From: Candidatus Enterovibrio escicola
Lineage (GTDB): Bacteria > Pseudomonadota > Gammaproteobacteria > Enterobacterales > Vibrionaceae
Direction: 5' to 3'
Assembly: GCF_002464935.1 (NCBI RefSeq)
Contig: NZ_NBYY01000031.1
Coordinates: 17,967-81,966 of the forward strand
Length of the DNA: 64,000 bases
Shown here: positions 50,749 through 61,090 of the stretch, piece by piece
Position numbering within the stretch: position 1 is the first letter of the stretch
Layout: the number at the start of each line of letters is the position of its first letter
Program-made: the position numbers and the translations under genes
The notes under the pieces: generated by a model
Databases searched by the model: none
Told to the model about the DNA's origin: nothing
Seen by the model: only the letters and a program-made list of their open reading frames with translations

Positions 50749-52325
50749 AAAAGTTAGGTGGTAGAGTACGACTCATAACCAGACAATCAACTAATTCAAA
50801 GTCTGCTTGACCTACCTAGTTAAGCTCACGAACCACGTTTCCATTAGAACGTGGGGAAAGAAAGACAGTGAATATAGAAAGCCTTTTAAGCAAGTAATAC
50901 ACTCTATTTTATAATGCCTAGATATTTCAACCTTTTTTTTATCTTTATATACCTATTGCAAATACTTACATTAACAGTGCCTATAACAAATAGCGCTTAT
51001 CCTGCAAAAAACCTTACCGAAATATAAGTTATTCTCTTATGCTACCAATGAATCCCATAAAATGGTGATCTGTTTGCACTTTCCCTATCATACATGATGG
51101 TAACTGACCTGTGATTACTAGGGGCTGCCAATCTTTGCTGTACAGAACCCGCTCAACTATATAACGATAACGGCAACCACATGAACATAAATACCCGTGA
51201 TACCACGCTGACGTAATTTCTTTCCGATTTTACATATGCAGTTGAAACTGAAAGATATTACTTAATTCTTCTCAAGGGATTTTCTACTAAATGACGATAT
51301 TCACATAAAGATTATGTTTATACTACCTTTATTGATATCTCGCTTATCATTTCGCTTAACAATGACGGTCTTTCCATCTTTTATGCTCTATATCTTTATA
51401 TGATATGCTCTACATGTTTCCTGAATGATGTACTCTCATACACCCTTATCAGAAACAATCGTATTGCATATTGACTTCGGCAAACCAGTTTACAAGACTT
51501 TCTACATGGAACAATATCGAGCATTTCTCATTTTTATAACTCAAAGTAGGAAGACAATATGATGCTTTATCTGTGATAAAGATAAATTTTTATTAAACTA
51601 CCATGAAATATTTTTCTATTTTCTCATGGAGAGATCTCACTATCCAAGTACTGTATTGATGTGCTCGAACAATTGAACCCTCAATAAAGACCAATTCAAA
51701 GTCAAAAATCTTAGATAACAATATGAAATATTTCTATAAAATGATTTTTCTAGACTAAAAATTAAATCTTCGATATACACAGCTCCACTCTCCAAATAGA
51801 TGTGATAAATCTCTCCACCGAATACTAGTTCACACTCGATAGAGAATACCTTAAAAAGTTATTATATCTTCTCGACTGTTATAAACACGACCCGTGCTCT
51901 TCATTAATTGGAGTAAAAGTTCCTAGCGATTATTACTTAACAGGCTTTCTACTAGGTTATATTATTCTTGGTGAAGTAATTATAACGCTTCATCCTTCTG
52001 TTTAAAAACACTAATTAACAACTCACCTTTAACAGTATATTTTCCACAAAGTCCTGAATTGTCTTTCACCTCAATTTCAAGAGAAAGTGATATTTCTTCA
52101 ACTTTCCTAAATTGATAGTTAAAACGAACATACAGCACCCTTAATGTGGTTCCAAACAAAATTATTATTCAATATACTAAAAAATTACGACAACCCTTCC
52201 TAGTTTTAAATTGAGTACAGTATTTTTATACTCCTCATGCTTCACCAAAAACTTTGCCATATCAATAAGGAGTTATTACAACTAATGTGTTACCTCTGAT
52301 AATATTTTCTACTTAGAAAGCAATC
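50749..52325. other. 1.6-kb gene desert
   Basis: The longest stretch without any gene, RNA or IS fragment. It is very A+T rich with stops in all frames. It is probably a former gene region decayed beyond recognition; an unrecognised small RNA cannot be excluded. Confidence 0.4.
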
Positions 52326-52880
52326 TTAGTTGACTTTTAAGTATGCTGGAACATCAGCAATGCTATCGAGAATAATCGTTGCCAAGGACACACCTTCTTC
52401 TGTCACTTTCTTTCCAGTACGTACAAGTATTTTTGTCGTGATACCTACCGATTCTGCTGCACGAATGTCACTTACCTTATCACCAATCATCACCGAATTT
52501 TCCATATCTATCTTTAGGGTACTACTAGCATCAATGAGCATACCTGGTTTGGGTTTACGACAATCACAGTCCTTTTTATACATTCCATAACCATACTTTG
52601 GGTGATGAGGGCAATAGTAAATACCATCAAAATTCACGCCTCTATTGGAAAACTCCCATTTCATCCATTCGGTCAAAGACAGAAAATCATCTTCTGTATA
52701 GTAACCACGAGCGATTCCTGACTGATTAGTTATGAGTACAAGCAAATAACCCATCATTTTCAATGAGCGACACGCATCAAATACACCATCGATATATTCA
52801 AAGTCATCAACCTTGTTGAGGTAACCATGATCGATGTTAATCACTCCATCTCTATCAATAAATACTGCTGGTTTGCCCAA
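52326..52880 (-). CDS. gmhB: D-glycero-beta-D-manno-heptose 1,7-bisphosphate 7-phosphatase
   Basis: HAD-superfamily phosphatase of the ADP-heptose pathway, acting after GmhA and HldE. 184 residues. The nucleophile is Asp9 and the acid/base Asp11 (FIDRDGVIN); the second motif is LITNQSG and the third is in GDKVSDIRAA. The zinc-binding ligands Cys90, His92, Cys105 and Cys107 (YYCPHHPKYG, KKDCDCRKPKPGM) mark the GmhB subgroup. The start appears to be TTG 52880, preceded by AGGG at a 6-base spacing; no in-frame ATG nearby fits the family N-terminus. Monocistronic, flanked by gene-free DNA. Confidence 0.93.
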   Translation of the reverse strand: MGKPAVFIDRDGVINIDHGYLNKVDDFEYIDGVFDACRSLKMMGYLLVLITNQSGIARGYYTEDDFLSLTEWMKWEFSNRGVNFDGIYYCPHHPKYGYGMYKKDCDCRKPKPGMLIDASSTLKIDMENSVMIGDKVSDIRAAESVGITTKILVRTGKKVTEEGVSLATIILDSIADVPAYLKVN

Positions 52881-53186
52881 AGTTTTACCCTATATATTCT
52901 TAGCAGCCAAATATTACACACAATTAATTTTTCATCTATATGACCTACCTCTACAAGCATCTAACTATAGTAGAGTCCATGTCAATAGTTTCAGATCAGA
53001 GTACAATGTTATGAATTATTCACTTATTCCTTTAAATCACATTCAGTTACCATTTCCAGAAAAGTTTTTTGTTCCTTCTCAACCTAGGACTAGAGTATCC
53101 GCATGAGTGTTCATTATTTGGTTACTGAGGCAAATACCACCAAATAATACTAGCTCTAAAAATATAGAGTTCATCATGATGTGCAT
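52881..53186. other. gmhB upstream region
   Basis: No gene recognised; it should contain the gmhB promoter on the minus strand. Confidence 0.35.
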
Positions 53187-53345
53187 TTATTTCATCTGAA
53201 CGTTTATTTTAATCACCTCTGTTCTCAACAGAGAAAAGGCCATGTACCTCAGACCTGCCAGGTCTTTTGCGGCATCTTTATGATAAATCTGGTGAGCATT
53301 TTCTTGCTTACTAACATCCAAGATCCCGTGCATGAATTCCATGCA
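53187..53345 (-). mobile_element. ISAs1-family transposase C-terminal remnant
   Basis: On the minus strand WCMEFMHGILDVSKQENAHQ, then KDAAKDLAGLRYMAFSLLRT. It follows the ISAs1 C-terminal pattern (HW.IE..HW.LDV...ED......AAENLA.LRR.AL.LL). It is fused at 53346 to an IS30 fragment. This is the only ISAs1 trace seen. Confidence 0.65.
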
Positions 53346-53800
53346 CCATTTCCTCATTACTGACCTCATTGAAATCAGCGTCTGTGATTTCAGTAACCTC
53401 TTCATGACCGGCGAACTCTGTACCCTTGTCTGACGTGAGGGTTTTAAAGTTATGGAAGGTAGAATTTACAATATTAATAAACATCTCCACCACTATATCT
53501 GCTTGCTTATTTGGCATCTTTCTAATACAACGGAGTATATTGGCTTTATCCACCACGGTAAGAAGAAAATATTTGTTCCCAGTCCCGACGACAGTGTCAA
53601 TTTCGAAAAGACCAAACTGGGTCTTATAGTCTTCTATATCAGACCGTTTCTCAATACCAACACGGTTATTTATCTTTGCCTTATCGCTGATGGTCATGAA
53701 TGAACACCTTAAGCTCTCTCTGAAATACAGCCAACCAGCCCGTATGCAGCGTTGTAGCGGGTTTATTTAGCCTGTTTTGACACAAGGCAATGACAGTATA
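53346..53800 (-). mobile_element. IS30-family transposase, central part
   Basis: Open on the minus strand from 53697: KINNRVGIEKRSDIEDYKTQ, FGLFEIDTVVGTGNKYFLLT (first catalytic Asp), NFKTLTSDKGTEFAGHEEV (second Asp). It then jumps from DADF to NEVSNEE, an internal deletion that removes the region with the catalytic Glu. It ends against ISAs1 sequence. Confidence 0.85.
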
Positions 53801-53850
53801 CGTCGTGAAAATTATTTAGGATATGACGCTTTATTTCTCGACAGATAGTG

Positions 53851-53991
53851 GGCGTTTTTTCCAAAATATCTGAACTAAGCGCAAATCCTATGATCAGATC
53901 ATCATGGAGTTAAGCGGAAAGTGATGATGGGAAAGGGAAAGGGAACGAGAAAGAGAAAGGACAAGATCAGCAACTGAAAACAATATAATCA
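53851..53991 (+). mobile_element. IS903-like 5' end fragment
   Basis: Left terminus GGCGTTTTTTCCAAAATATC at 53851 and the transposase start, with a purine-rich expansion at 53929-53960. It ends in CAATATAATC where an IS982 copy begins. Confidence 0.85.
53929..53960 (+). repeat. Polypurine expansion in the transposase start
   Basis: GGGAAA-type units (GGGAAAGGGAAAGGGAACG, then AGAAAGAGAAAGG) replace the GGGAAAGGCCAAGC found at this place in other copies. Slippage in non-selected DNA. Confidence 0.75.
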
Positions 53992-54864
53992 ACCTGAGCT
54001 ACGCATAAGACATGAACTAAATGACAAAGTCATAATCTGATCGTTTAAAAAACTATTGACTGCATAAGGACATGGGCATTGAATAACTTATGACGCTGTT
54101 TTCGTCAATGTCAACGATTTCTGCCAGACTTGCCTACCTGCATTGGAAAAACACTTCATTTCTTCCGGTGTCAAAGAAAGAAACAAGCCTTCTCGCCTCT
54201 CAGTTAGCGAAGTGATGACGATAATAATCGCTTTCCATCAATCTAGGTATCGAGACTTCAAAACCTATTACATCCACTTTGTTTTCCATTACCTCACTGT
54301 CATGGGTTGCCTTCGTTGATTCGTCCAAGTTACAGGTTTATCACAACCGACGCATTCTCAGACATCATGTTTTGCATGGGTACCGCGAAGAGAGGAAAAG
54401 GAACGATGTGGCGGTTTTACGGTTTCAAATTACACCTTATTATCAATGACCAAGGTAGCATTACCTCCGTCAAAGTAACGACGGCTAACGTGGATGATAG
54501 GAAGCCTATATCGGAAATGGTTAACGCTATTTAGGGGTATTTATACGGAGATAAAGGTTATATATCTGGTCCATTGGAACGGGAACTTGCAGACAATAGA
54601 GTGACACTGATAACGGGTATAAAAAACATGAAACCCAAAGTGATGAAACATTGGAACCGTCTGATACTCCAGAAACAATTTATTATTGAAACCGTTTTTG
54701 AACAACTAAAAAATATATCCAAAATCGAGCATTCTCGGCACCATAGTTGTACCAACTTTATGGTCAACTTGCTGGCGTGGCTTCTCGCATATTCATTTCA
54801 ACCAAGGAAGCTGAATATCAAGATGACTAGGTTTGATAAGTAAGTACTTATGCAGATCTGAGGT
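53992..54864 (+). mobile_element. IS982-family element, degraded
   Basis: Left terminus ACCTGAGCTACGCATAAG at 53992 and right terminus GCAGATCTGAGGT ending at 54864. Open pieces: FYGFKLHLIINDQGSITSVK (54307-54534) and ELADNRVTLITGIKNMKPKV through the C-terminus RFDK (54574-54843). Deletion around 54300. It directly precedes the guaC fragment and may have removed its 5' half. Confidence 0.9.
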
Positions 54865-54865
54865 T

Positions 54866-55190
54866 AATTAAATATGTTGGTAAAGTACGTGAAGCATTTT
54901 CAGATAAAGTGATCAGCGCAGGTAACATTGTTACAGATGACATGGTTGAAGAACTTATCATTGCTGGTACAGACATCGTGAAAATTCGCATTAACTAGGG
55001 TTCTGCATATACGACACATGTTAAAACAGGTGTAGGCTATCCACAACTGTCAGCGATCATTTAGTGGGCTGACGCGGCTCACGGTCTAAGTGGTCGTATC
55101 ATCGGTGATTATAGTGGCTGTTCATGTACGGACGACGTTGCTAAGGCATTCGGTATAGGCGCTGATTTCGTTTGTGCGTTGTTTCATCTA
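54866..55190 (+). pseudogene. guaC: GMP reductase, 3' part only
   Basis: GMP reductase converts GMP to IMP in purine salvage. The plus strand reads [40 protein letters not shown], a stop, GSAYTTHVKTGVGYPQLSAI, a stop, [18 protein letters not shown] and [13 protein letters not shown]. This is colinear with the central part of GuaC. The catalytic loop is GSxCTT in the family; here it is GSAYTT, so the active-site cysteine is replaced by tyrosine. The N-terminal half is missing up to the IS982 end at 54864, and the C-terminus dissolves after 55190. Confidence 0.88.
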
Positions 55191-55279
55191 ATATAAATAA
55201 CAACAGATTATTTTACATGTTGATGTAGCGCTTAATGCAACAGCATTAACATACTACTGATTAGTCCTTGCGCTTAACT

Positions 55280-55905
55280 AATCAGTCAGATAGAAAAATG
55301 CGTACCGTATTGATCCATAAAAGGGCGCTTTATTTTACAGATACTCAGGGGATATTGGCAAAATAAAACGACAATATGGCTAAGCCGACGAGGATCTAAC
55401 TGACCTGATGGGGGATCATCAGGCAAATTGGCTTGGACGGGATAGTTACAATGCCAGCACCAACCATGGAATAACTGATATTCAGTAATATACAACGATT
55501 TTTTAGGTAACTCAAAAACTTGATGACAATGGGTAAACTCCATGTTCGGAAAAATATTCCCAACGCATTGGGTGCAGTAAGTATCTGGCTGACAAAACAC
55601 AATGGAATCGGTTTCTTTGAGATCGCTTACTGGTCTTTCGTATCCCTCATAGCTAGGTTGAGTGCCCACCTGATTTTGGCTGCGAGGGTGTTGAGATTTT
55701 TTCGATCGTCCCTTGCTGCGGAGGAGTTTGACGACGAAGAGCGTGATGAGTTCCATGAACTAGCAGACAACCTAGCTGCGTACTCACGAAGCGTGTTCCA
55801 TAGTTCACGGATGAGTGCGTTGGCTTACTCAGAGCCCAATGCTTCCACCGTGGGTGGTTCATTTTCAAATGCTTCTTTTTCATGAATCCAGTTTGGCAGG
55901 CTGAG
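55280..55905 (-). mobile_element. IS66-family TnpC N-terminal remnant
   Basis: On the minus strand a leucine-zipper-like start (LIRELWNTLREYAARLSASS, followed by the SS-rich WNSSRSSSSNSSAARDDRKN). Then, after a frameshift, CTQCVGNIFPNMEFTHCHQV, FELPKKSLYITEYQLFHGWC and LSHIVVLFCQYPLSICKIKR. This order (zipper, zinc-finger, start of the catalytic domain) is IS66 TnpC. The catalytic core and TnpA/TnpB are absent. Confidence 0.75.
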
Positions 55906-56046
55906 AAGATCACTCAATAGGCAATTATCGATCGGGAGATGATCATCACTTATTACTTTTACATGGGGGACTGGTGAACGATTACCAATTTACCTGCACA
56001 AACCTGTAATCACAGTAACGGTAACCAAAAACTTTGTCGATTAGGG

Positions 56047-56076
56047 TTGTCACTGGTAATATGGCGATTTTATACC
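56047..56076 (+). promoter_or_regulatory. Candidate proS promoter
   Basis: TTGTCA (56047-56052), an 18-base spacer, TATACC (56071-56076), 36 bases before the proS start. Five of six -35 and four of six -10 positions match the sigma-70 consensus. Confidence 0.35.
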
Positions 56077-56112
56077 TTCCAATTCTGTAACTTGATAAAC
56101 GGATAGCATTAA

Positions 56113-57828
56113 ATGCGTACCAGTAAATACCTTATCTGTACCCTGAAGGAAATACCAAATAACACAGAAGTCATTAGCCACCAACTAATGTTACGAGCCG
56201 GCATGATACGAAAACTGGCTTCAGGCCTGTACACTTGGTTGCCAAGCGGGTTGCGGGTTATTCAAAAGGTCGAAAACATTATTCGTGAAGAGATCAATAA
56301 CGCAGGTGCTATTGAAATACTGATGCCCGTTGTTCAACCGTTAGAACTATGGGAAAAAACAGGTCGTTCTGAGAAAATGGGCCTTGAACTTCTTCGTTTT
56401 ACTGACCGCCATACACGGTCGTTTATTCTAAGTCCAACAGCAGAAGAAGTAGTCACCAATCTGATTATAAGTGTGGTCAACTCGTATAAGCAACTACCAC
56501 TGAACCTGTACCAAATCCAAATAAAATTCCGTGATGAAGTACGTCCACGTTTTGGTGTGATGCGAGCCCGTGAATTCACCATGATGGATGCATATAGCTT
56601 CGATTTGGATAAAAAAGGCTTGCAACAGTCTTATGAAGCAATGCACATAGCTTATTGTTCTGCATTCGATCGTATAGGCCTAGACTACCGTATAGTTCTG
56701 GCAGACACAGGTGCTATCGGTGGTTCAGCATCTCACGAGTTTCACGTACTAGCGAACAGCGGGGAAGATTTAATTGCGTTCTCAACTGCATCAGGCTACT
56801 CCGCCAACGTCGAAATGGCTGAAGCACTGACCCCTGCTGATAATCCCGCTGAACCGACGCAAGAAATGACACTTATTGACACTCAGAATACCAAAACTAT
56901 CGCTGAACTAGTGAAGAAATTTAACCTACCCATTGAGAAAACAATCAAGACCATGTTCGTAAAAGCGTCTGATAAATCTAAAGGAAAGTTCGTTGCATTG
57001 TTGATTCGTGGTGACCATGAACTTAACAAAATTAAAGCCGAAAAACTACCTCAGATCGTAAACCCACTTGAGTTAGCAACAGAAGAAGAAATTCGTACAA
57101 TTGTTGATGCAGGTCTAGGTTCGTTGGGTCCAGTTAACCTGAAAATGACTTTTATTGCAGACCGTAGCGTTGCAGCAATGAGCGATTTTTGTGCTGGTGC
57201 TAATATTGATGACAAACATTACTTTGGCATCAACTGGGGTCGTGACGTTCAACTAGGTGAGGTTGCAGATATTCGTAACGTTGTTGTAGGTGATCCTAGC
57301 CCTTGTGGTAAGGGTACTCTACAGCTTAAACGTGGTATCGAAATCGGTCACATTTTCCAGCTTGGTACTAATTATTCAGAAAAAATGAACGTTGGTATTC
57401 TTGGCCCTGATGGTAAAAATACCATTCTTGAGATGGGATGCTATGGTATTGGTATTTCTCGCATTGTTGCAGCGGCAGTCGAACAGAACCACGACAAAAA
57501 CGGCATCATCTGGCCTGACTCCATTGCCCCTTTCTTAGTTGCCATCCTTCCAATGAACATGCACAAGTCTCATCGTGTTCGTGATGCTGCTGAAAAACTA
57601 TATTCAGATCTAAAAAGAGCGGGTATCGAAGTATTGCTTGACGATCGCAAAGAGCGTTCCGGTGTGATGTTTTATGACATCGAACTAATTGGTATTCCCC
57701 ATATTATCGTCATAGGCGAGCGCAGCATGAACAATGGTATGTTTGAATACAAACATCGGCGTGGTAGCGAAAAAGTGTCTGTTGTCATGGAAAATATGGT
57801 TGAATACGTGAAAGCAAAAATAACCTAA
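56113..57828 (+). CDS. proS: Prolyl-tRNA synthetase
   Basis: Charges tRNA-Pro with proline. The 571 residues are the bacterial-type enzyme with the insertion (editing) domain. The class II motif 1 region [16 protein letters not shown] and motif 2 [18 protein letters not shown] are complete. [16 protein letters not shown] precedes the editing domain (about residues 225-400). The motif 3 stretch [17 protein letters not shown] and the C-terminal anticodon-binding domain ([19 protein letters not shown]) follow. Where E. coli has GPTHEEV this protein has SPTAEEV, which I believe also occurs in relatives. Own promoter and terminator; the usual neighbours rcsF/tsaA are absent. Confidence 0.96.
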   Translation: MRTSKYLICTLKEIPNNTEVISHQLMLRAGMIRKLASGLYTWLPSGLRVIQKVENIIREEINNAGAIEILMPVVQPLELWEKTGRSEKMGLELLRFTDRHTRSFILSPTAEEVVTNLIISVVNSYKQLPLNLYQIQIKFRDEVRPRFGVMRAREFTMMDAYSFDLDKKGLQQSYEAMHIAYCSAFDRIGLDYRIVLADTGAIGGSASHEFHVLANSGEDLIAFSTASGYSANVEMAEALTPADNPAEPTQEMTLIDTQNTKTIAELVKKFNLPIEKTIKTMFVKASDKSKGKFVALLIRGDHELNKIKAEKLPQIVNPLELATEEEIRTIVDAGLGSLGPVNLKMTFIADRSVAAMSDFCAGANIDDKHYFGINWGRDVQLGEVADIRNVVVGDPSPCGKGTLQLKRGIEIGHIFQLGTNYSEKMNVGILGPDGKNTILEMGCYGIGISRIVAAAVEQNHDKNGIIWPDSIAPFLVAILPMNMHKSHRVRDAAEKLYSDLKRAGIEVLLDDRKERSGVMFYDIELIGIPHIIVIGERSMNNGMFEYKHRRGSEKVSVVMENMVEYVKAKIT

Positions 57829-57834
57829 CCATTC

Positions 57835-57868
57835 ATAAATATATCCCTGCTTTAAGGGATATATTTAT
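57835..57868 (+). terminator. proS terminator
   Basis: 14-bp perfect stem ATAAATATATCCCT/AGGGATATATTTAT with a 6-base loop, six bases after the proS stop. The A-rich/T-rich arms give a bidirectional terminator. Confidence 0.7.
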
Positions 57869-57905
57869 CTAACCTATATTCTCTGAGCACACAACCTTAC
57901 TCTCA

Positions 57906-58951
57906 GGCGTTATTTTCCAAATATCAAAACTAATCGTAATTCCTACAATCAGATCATCTTGGAGTTAAACAGAAGGTGATGATGGGAAAGGCCAAGCACA
58001 ATATCAGCAACTGGAAATAATATAATCAAGCATTAATAAACCGAAGCTCAGTCACTTTTTGTATATACATAGCTACCATTAAGGCATGGCATTGTCTAAA
58101 ACATCACGGTTAACGTGGACGGGGTTTATATTTTCGGATACTGAAATTGAAATGCCACTGATGGTGAAAAGTATTTTCAAGCTCCTACTTCGTGGATTAG
58201 AAGGCTTTCTCACTTCGGTTTTTACGTTGATGAATGTCCCGCTGAAATCCCCTACATACACCTGCATTAGTAAGGGTTCTAAGAGCGTAAAAGTTAAGTA
58301 CAGTTTGCCGAATCGAGGAACGGTCGACCACGTGTTATTGATGCCACAGGCCTAAAGGTATAAGACGAAGGTGAACTGAAAACGCGTTAACTAAGTAAAG
58401 AGGAATGGCGGATCTGGCGCAAACTTCATCTTGCCGTTGATGTGTCTACTCATGAGGTAATTGCTGCAGCAGTTAGCCTAGTTTATGTGGATGACAATGA
58501 GGTTTTACCTACATTTCTTAACCCATTACAACGCAAGCTACAGCAAGTCAGTGCTGATGGAGCCTATGATACAAGAACGTGTCACCACGTACTAAAAACA
58601 AAGGAATAACGCCCAGTATTCCGCCTCTAAGCAACGCGGGGTACTGGAAGTAGGTCATCCTAGAAATAAAGCTGTAAAGGCATTAAAAGAGGACAAACTA
58701 GCTGAGTGAAAAAATGACTTGGTTTATAACAAACACTCATTAGCAGAAACAGCAATGTTTCGCTATAAATAATTGCTCAGCCATAAACTCATGCTTCGTA
58801 ATTACAATGCTCAAGTTAGTTAAGCGCTAGCAAATGTGAAAGCGATAAATAAAATTCTAAGACTCGGTATGCCTGTTCACCAGAAGACAAATTAAGACTG
58901 TAACAAATATTGGGATCAGTGCATTATAGGCCTGACTTAATCAACAACACC
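57906..58951 (+). mobile_element. IS903-like element, full length but inactive
   Basis: GGCGTTATTTTCCAAATATC at 57906 to CTGACTTAATCAACAACACC at 58951, 1046 bp. Transposase pieces: HNISNWK near 58000, LLLRGLEGFLTSVFTLMNVP (within the open stretch 58086-58355), VEYVDDNEVLPTFLNPLQRK-like core and a C-terminus with several stops. With the copy at 20393 it defines the element's size as about 1.0 kb. Confidence 0.9.
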
Positions 58952-59083
58952 TAGTGCTGGCGACATTTATTGATATTGTAACTTCAACCTTCCATAATTT
59001 CTAAACCCTCACGTTAGACAACGGTACAGAATTCACTGATCATGAATAGGCTGCTAAAATTACAGACGCTGATTCCTATTTTA
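58952..59083 (+). mobile_element. IS30-family remnant, first part
   Basis: Reads FIDIVTSTFHNF and TLTLDNGTEFTDHE with errors, up to TDADSYF where IS982-derived DNA is inserted after TATTTTA (59077-59083). It continues at 59349. Confidence 0.8.
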
Positions 59084-59348
59084 ACCTCAAATCTGCATAA
59101 GCGCTTTCTTATTAAACCACGTTATCTGGATACTCGGTTTCTTTGGTTGAAATGAATACGCGAAAAGCCCTACCAGCAAGTTAACCATAAAACTGATACA
59201 ACTACGGTGCTGAGAATGCTCGATTTGGGATATGTTTTTTAGTTGGTCAAACTGATTTCAGTCATAACCTGAGTTGCGCATAAGAAATGAACTAAACGCA
59301 CAAAGACCTTGTGCAGTCAGTAGTTTATTTCTTATGCGCAACTCAGGT
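59084..59348 (-). mobile_element. IS982 deletion derivative with palindromic left end
   Basis: 265 bp flanked by the perfect 7-bp duplication TATTTTA (59077-59083 and 59349-59355). On the minus strand it has a left terminus ending at 59348, then an inverted second left terminus (59266-59349 is one palindrome with inner hairpin GCACAA/TTGTGC). About 180 bases from the element's right side ([13 protein letters not shown] region, ATCTGAGGT-type end at 59084) follow. The transposase gene is almost wholly deleted. Confidence 0.85.
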
Positions 59349-59580
59349 TATTTTACCAGACCGTATCGGTCAAGTGATCAGAGGCTAAATAAGTATACCA
59401 ATGGTCTGATAAGGCGATTTTTACCCAAAGAAACTGACTTAAACCAAGTCAGTAATGAAGAAATTGACAAGATAGAACACCTACCTCAATAAACGAGGTA
59501 GAGCGAGTTTCAGATATCTCTCTCATAACGCTATTTTCTAGAGTGTTTGATGGCGGCTTAAGATATAATACCTCTGCCTT
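59349..59580 (+). mobile_element. IS30-family remnant, second part
   Basis: Continues from 59083: YFTRPYRSSDQRLNKYTNGL, IRRFLPKETDLNQVSNEEID and a damaged C-terminus ending LMAA-like before a stop near 59562. Confidence 0.85.
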
Positions 59581-59590
59581 TCAGGTGACG

Positions 59591-59618
59591 TTAGTCCGTT
59601 TTATTTAGTCCGTTTTAT
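59591..59618 (+). repeat. 14-bp perfect tandem duplication
   Basis: TTAGTCCGTTTTAT occurs twice in tandem in the non-coding spacer beyond the tilS stop. Confidence 0.85.
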
Positions 59619-59669
59619 TACTTCCTAAATTTTATCTAGTACTAGTTAATCTTTGCAAACGCAAATTGT

Positions 59670-60995
59670 TCATGCACTCAATACATGATGTTTATACCAA
59701 ACTAGATCACACTCCTGACCTTCATACCCTTTACACACGAAGAGCTCAGCCACCGCAGCTAAGTGTTCTCCGTAGAAGACCAATGGTGTTCTACGTCTAG
59801 ACCAACTCGGAATTCCATATTCTTGATACAGTTTCTTAAGCTTCCGCTTTCCTTGTCGACCAATAGGGTTTGCACTAATCCCTTCAGGATTAAACCTGAC
59901 CCAAACGGGTTCATTCTCCATTGGTGTTCTAAGTGACCATCGACTTTTACCACCAAACATCAAACACAATTCACCTACACCATCAGGCAACTGCAATGAT
60001 GTTCCCATCTCTAGTCGTGAATGCCACTCAGTGATGTCTTGACAGTCAGGAATAACATACAAACATTTTTGAAAACGTACAACTTTCCAGGAGCCTAACT
60101 GCAATTTTGGATTAGCATCACTGGATGCTGTAATAACCGACGAAAACACCTCTTGTAGCTGCGCTTTAGAAACTGATATATTCGATGTCTGTTTCAACCA
60201 TCTCCGAACTAACGCAACTTGAATGCTCTTCGAGCATCCGTTAAGTGCAGATAAGGATAAAACATTAGACTCCAACATCACCTTACTATAATGCTCACTC
60301 AACAGCTCTTCAAGTAGTTGTTCTTGTTCTGCACATAAAACAGCCGAACGATTTATTGATTTGGTTAACCCAGGCCAACGCGTTTGAGCTGAAGGTAACC
60401 ATGAATGACGAATAAAATTACGATCAAATCGACAATCTAAGTTACTTTCGTCATCGATCCAACTTAATCGTTCGTCGTAGGCATAGCGTTCAATTTCTTT
60501 GCGGGTAACTGATAATAACGGTCTGAGTAATTCCGCATGTCCTAAAGGCCGAATCAAGGGCATCGCTGATAAACCAGCAGGACCACTTCCACGCTTCAGC
60601 GCAAGCAAGAATGTTTCAGCTTGATCATCAGCATGTTGTCCAGTGACAATCAATGCATTCACTTCAGTATTATCTAAAAGTGCCTTATAACGTGCATCTC
60701 TCGCTACTTCTTCAATACTATTCCCATATCGTTCCACGGAAACATTTACACCTTTGAAAGGGAAGCCAATATCCTCGACCAACTCCTCACATTGTTGCAT
60801 CCATTGATCCGACTCTTTACTAAGTCCATGATCAACATGAATCACCAGATAACGATGATTCGAATGCGTATCCCGATAGTTCGAAAGAAGGTCAAGCAAT
60901 ACACGTGAATCAATCCCTCCACTAAAGGCAAGTACTATTTGACGAGAACGTGACGTATAACTATCGAGGACATTTTCAAACAGAGAAAATAACAT
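59670..60995 (-). CDS. tilS: tRNA(Ile)-lysidine synthase
   Basis: Converts C34 of the CAU-anticodon tRNA-Ile to lysidine so that it reads AUA; essential. 441 residues, close to the E. coli length (432). The PP-loop ATP motif is SGGIDS at residues 25-30, followed by HVDHGLS, GQHADDQAETFLL and RPLLSVTRKEIERYA, then the C-terminal TilS domains (RQGKRKLKKLYQEYGIPSW). It lies 95 bases downstream of accA on the same strand, the order found in Vibrio and E. coli, and may be co-transcribed with it. Confidence 0.95.
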   Translation of the reverse strand: MLFSLFENVLDSYTSRSRQIVLAFSGGIDSRVLLDLLSNYRDTHSNHRYLVIHVDHGLSKESDQWMQQCEELVEDIGFPFKGVNVSVERYGNSIEEVARDARYKALLDNTEVNALIVTGQHADDQAETFLLALKRGSGPAGLSAMPLIRPLGHAELLRPLLSVTRKEIERYAYDERLSWIDDESNLDCRFDRNFIRHSWLPSAQTRWPGLTKSINRSAVLCAEQEQLLEELLSEHYSKVMLESNVLSLSALNGCSKSIQVALVRRWLKQTSNISVSKAQLQEVFSSVITASSDANPKLQLGSWKVVRFQKCLYVIPDCQDITEWHSRLEMGTSLQLPDGVGELCLMFGGKSRWSLRTPMENEPVWVRFNPEGISANPIGRQGKRKLKKLYQEYGIPSWSRRRTPLVFYGEHLAAVAELFVCKGYEGQECDLVWYKHHVLSA

Positions 60996-61090
60996 AAGCC
61001 CCTCAAGGGTATCGAATTAGCATTTTTATAGAGGAAATATATAAAAGAGTCATATAACATATAGACCCTTCCTTCATCTTATCTCCACTA

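Noticed and set aside
53929..53960. Polypurine tract as a phase-variation switch
   Set aside because: It lies in a truncated transposase start with nothing downstream to switch.
56113..57828. SPTAEEV in place of GPTHEEV in ProS as evidence of an inactive enzyme
   Set aside because: All other class II and editing-domain motifs are intact, and I believe the variant is found in related species; not a sign of decay by itself.
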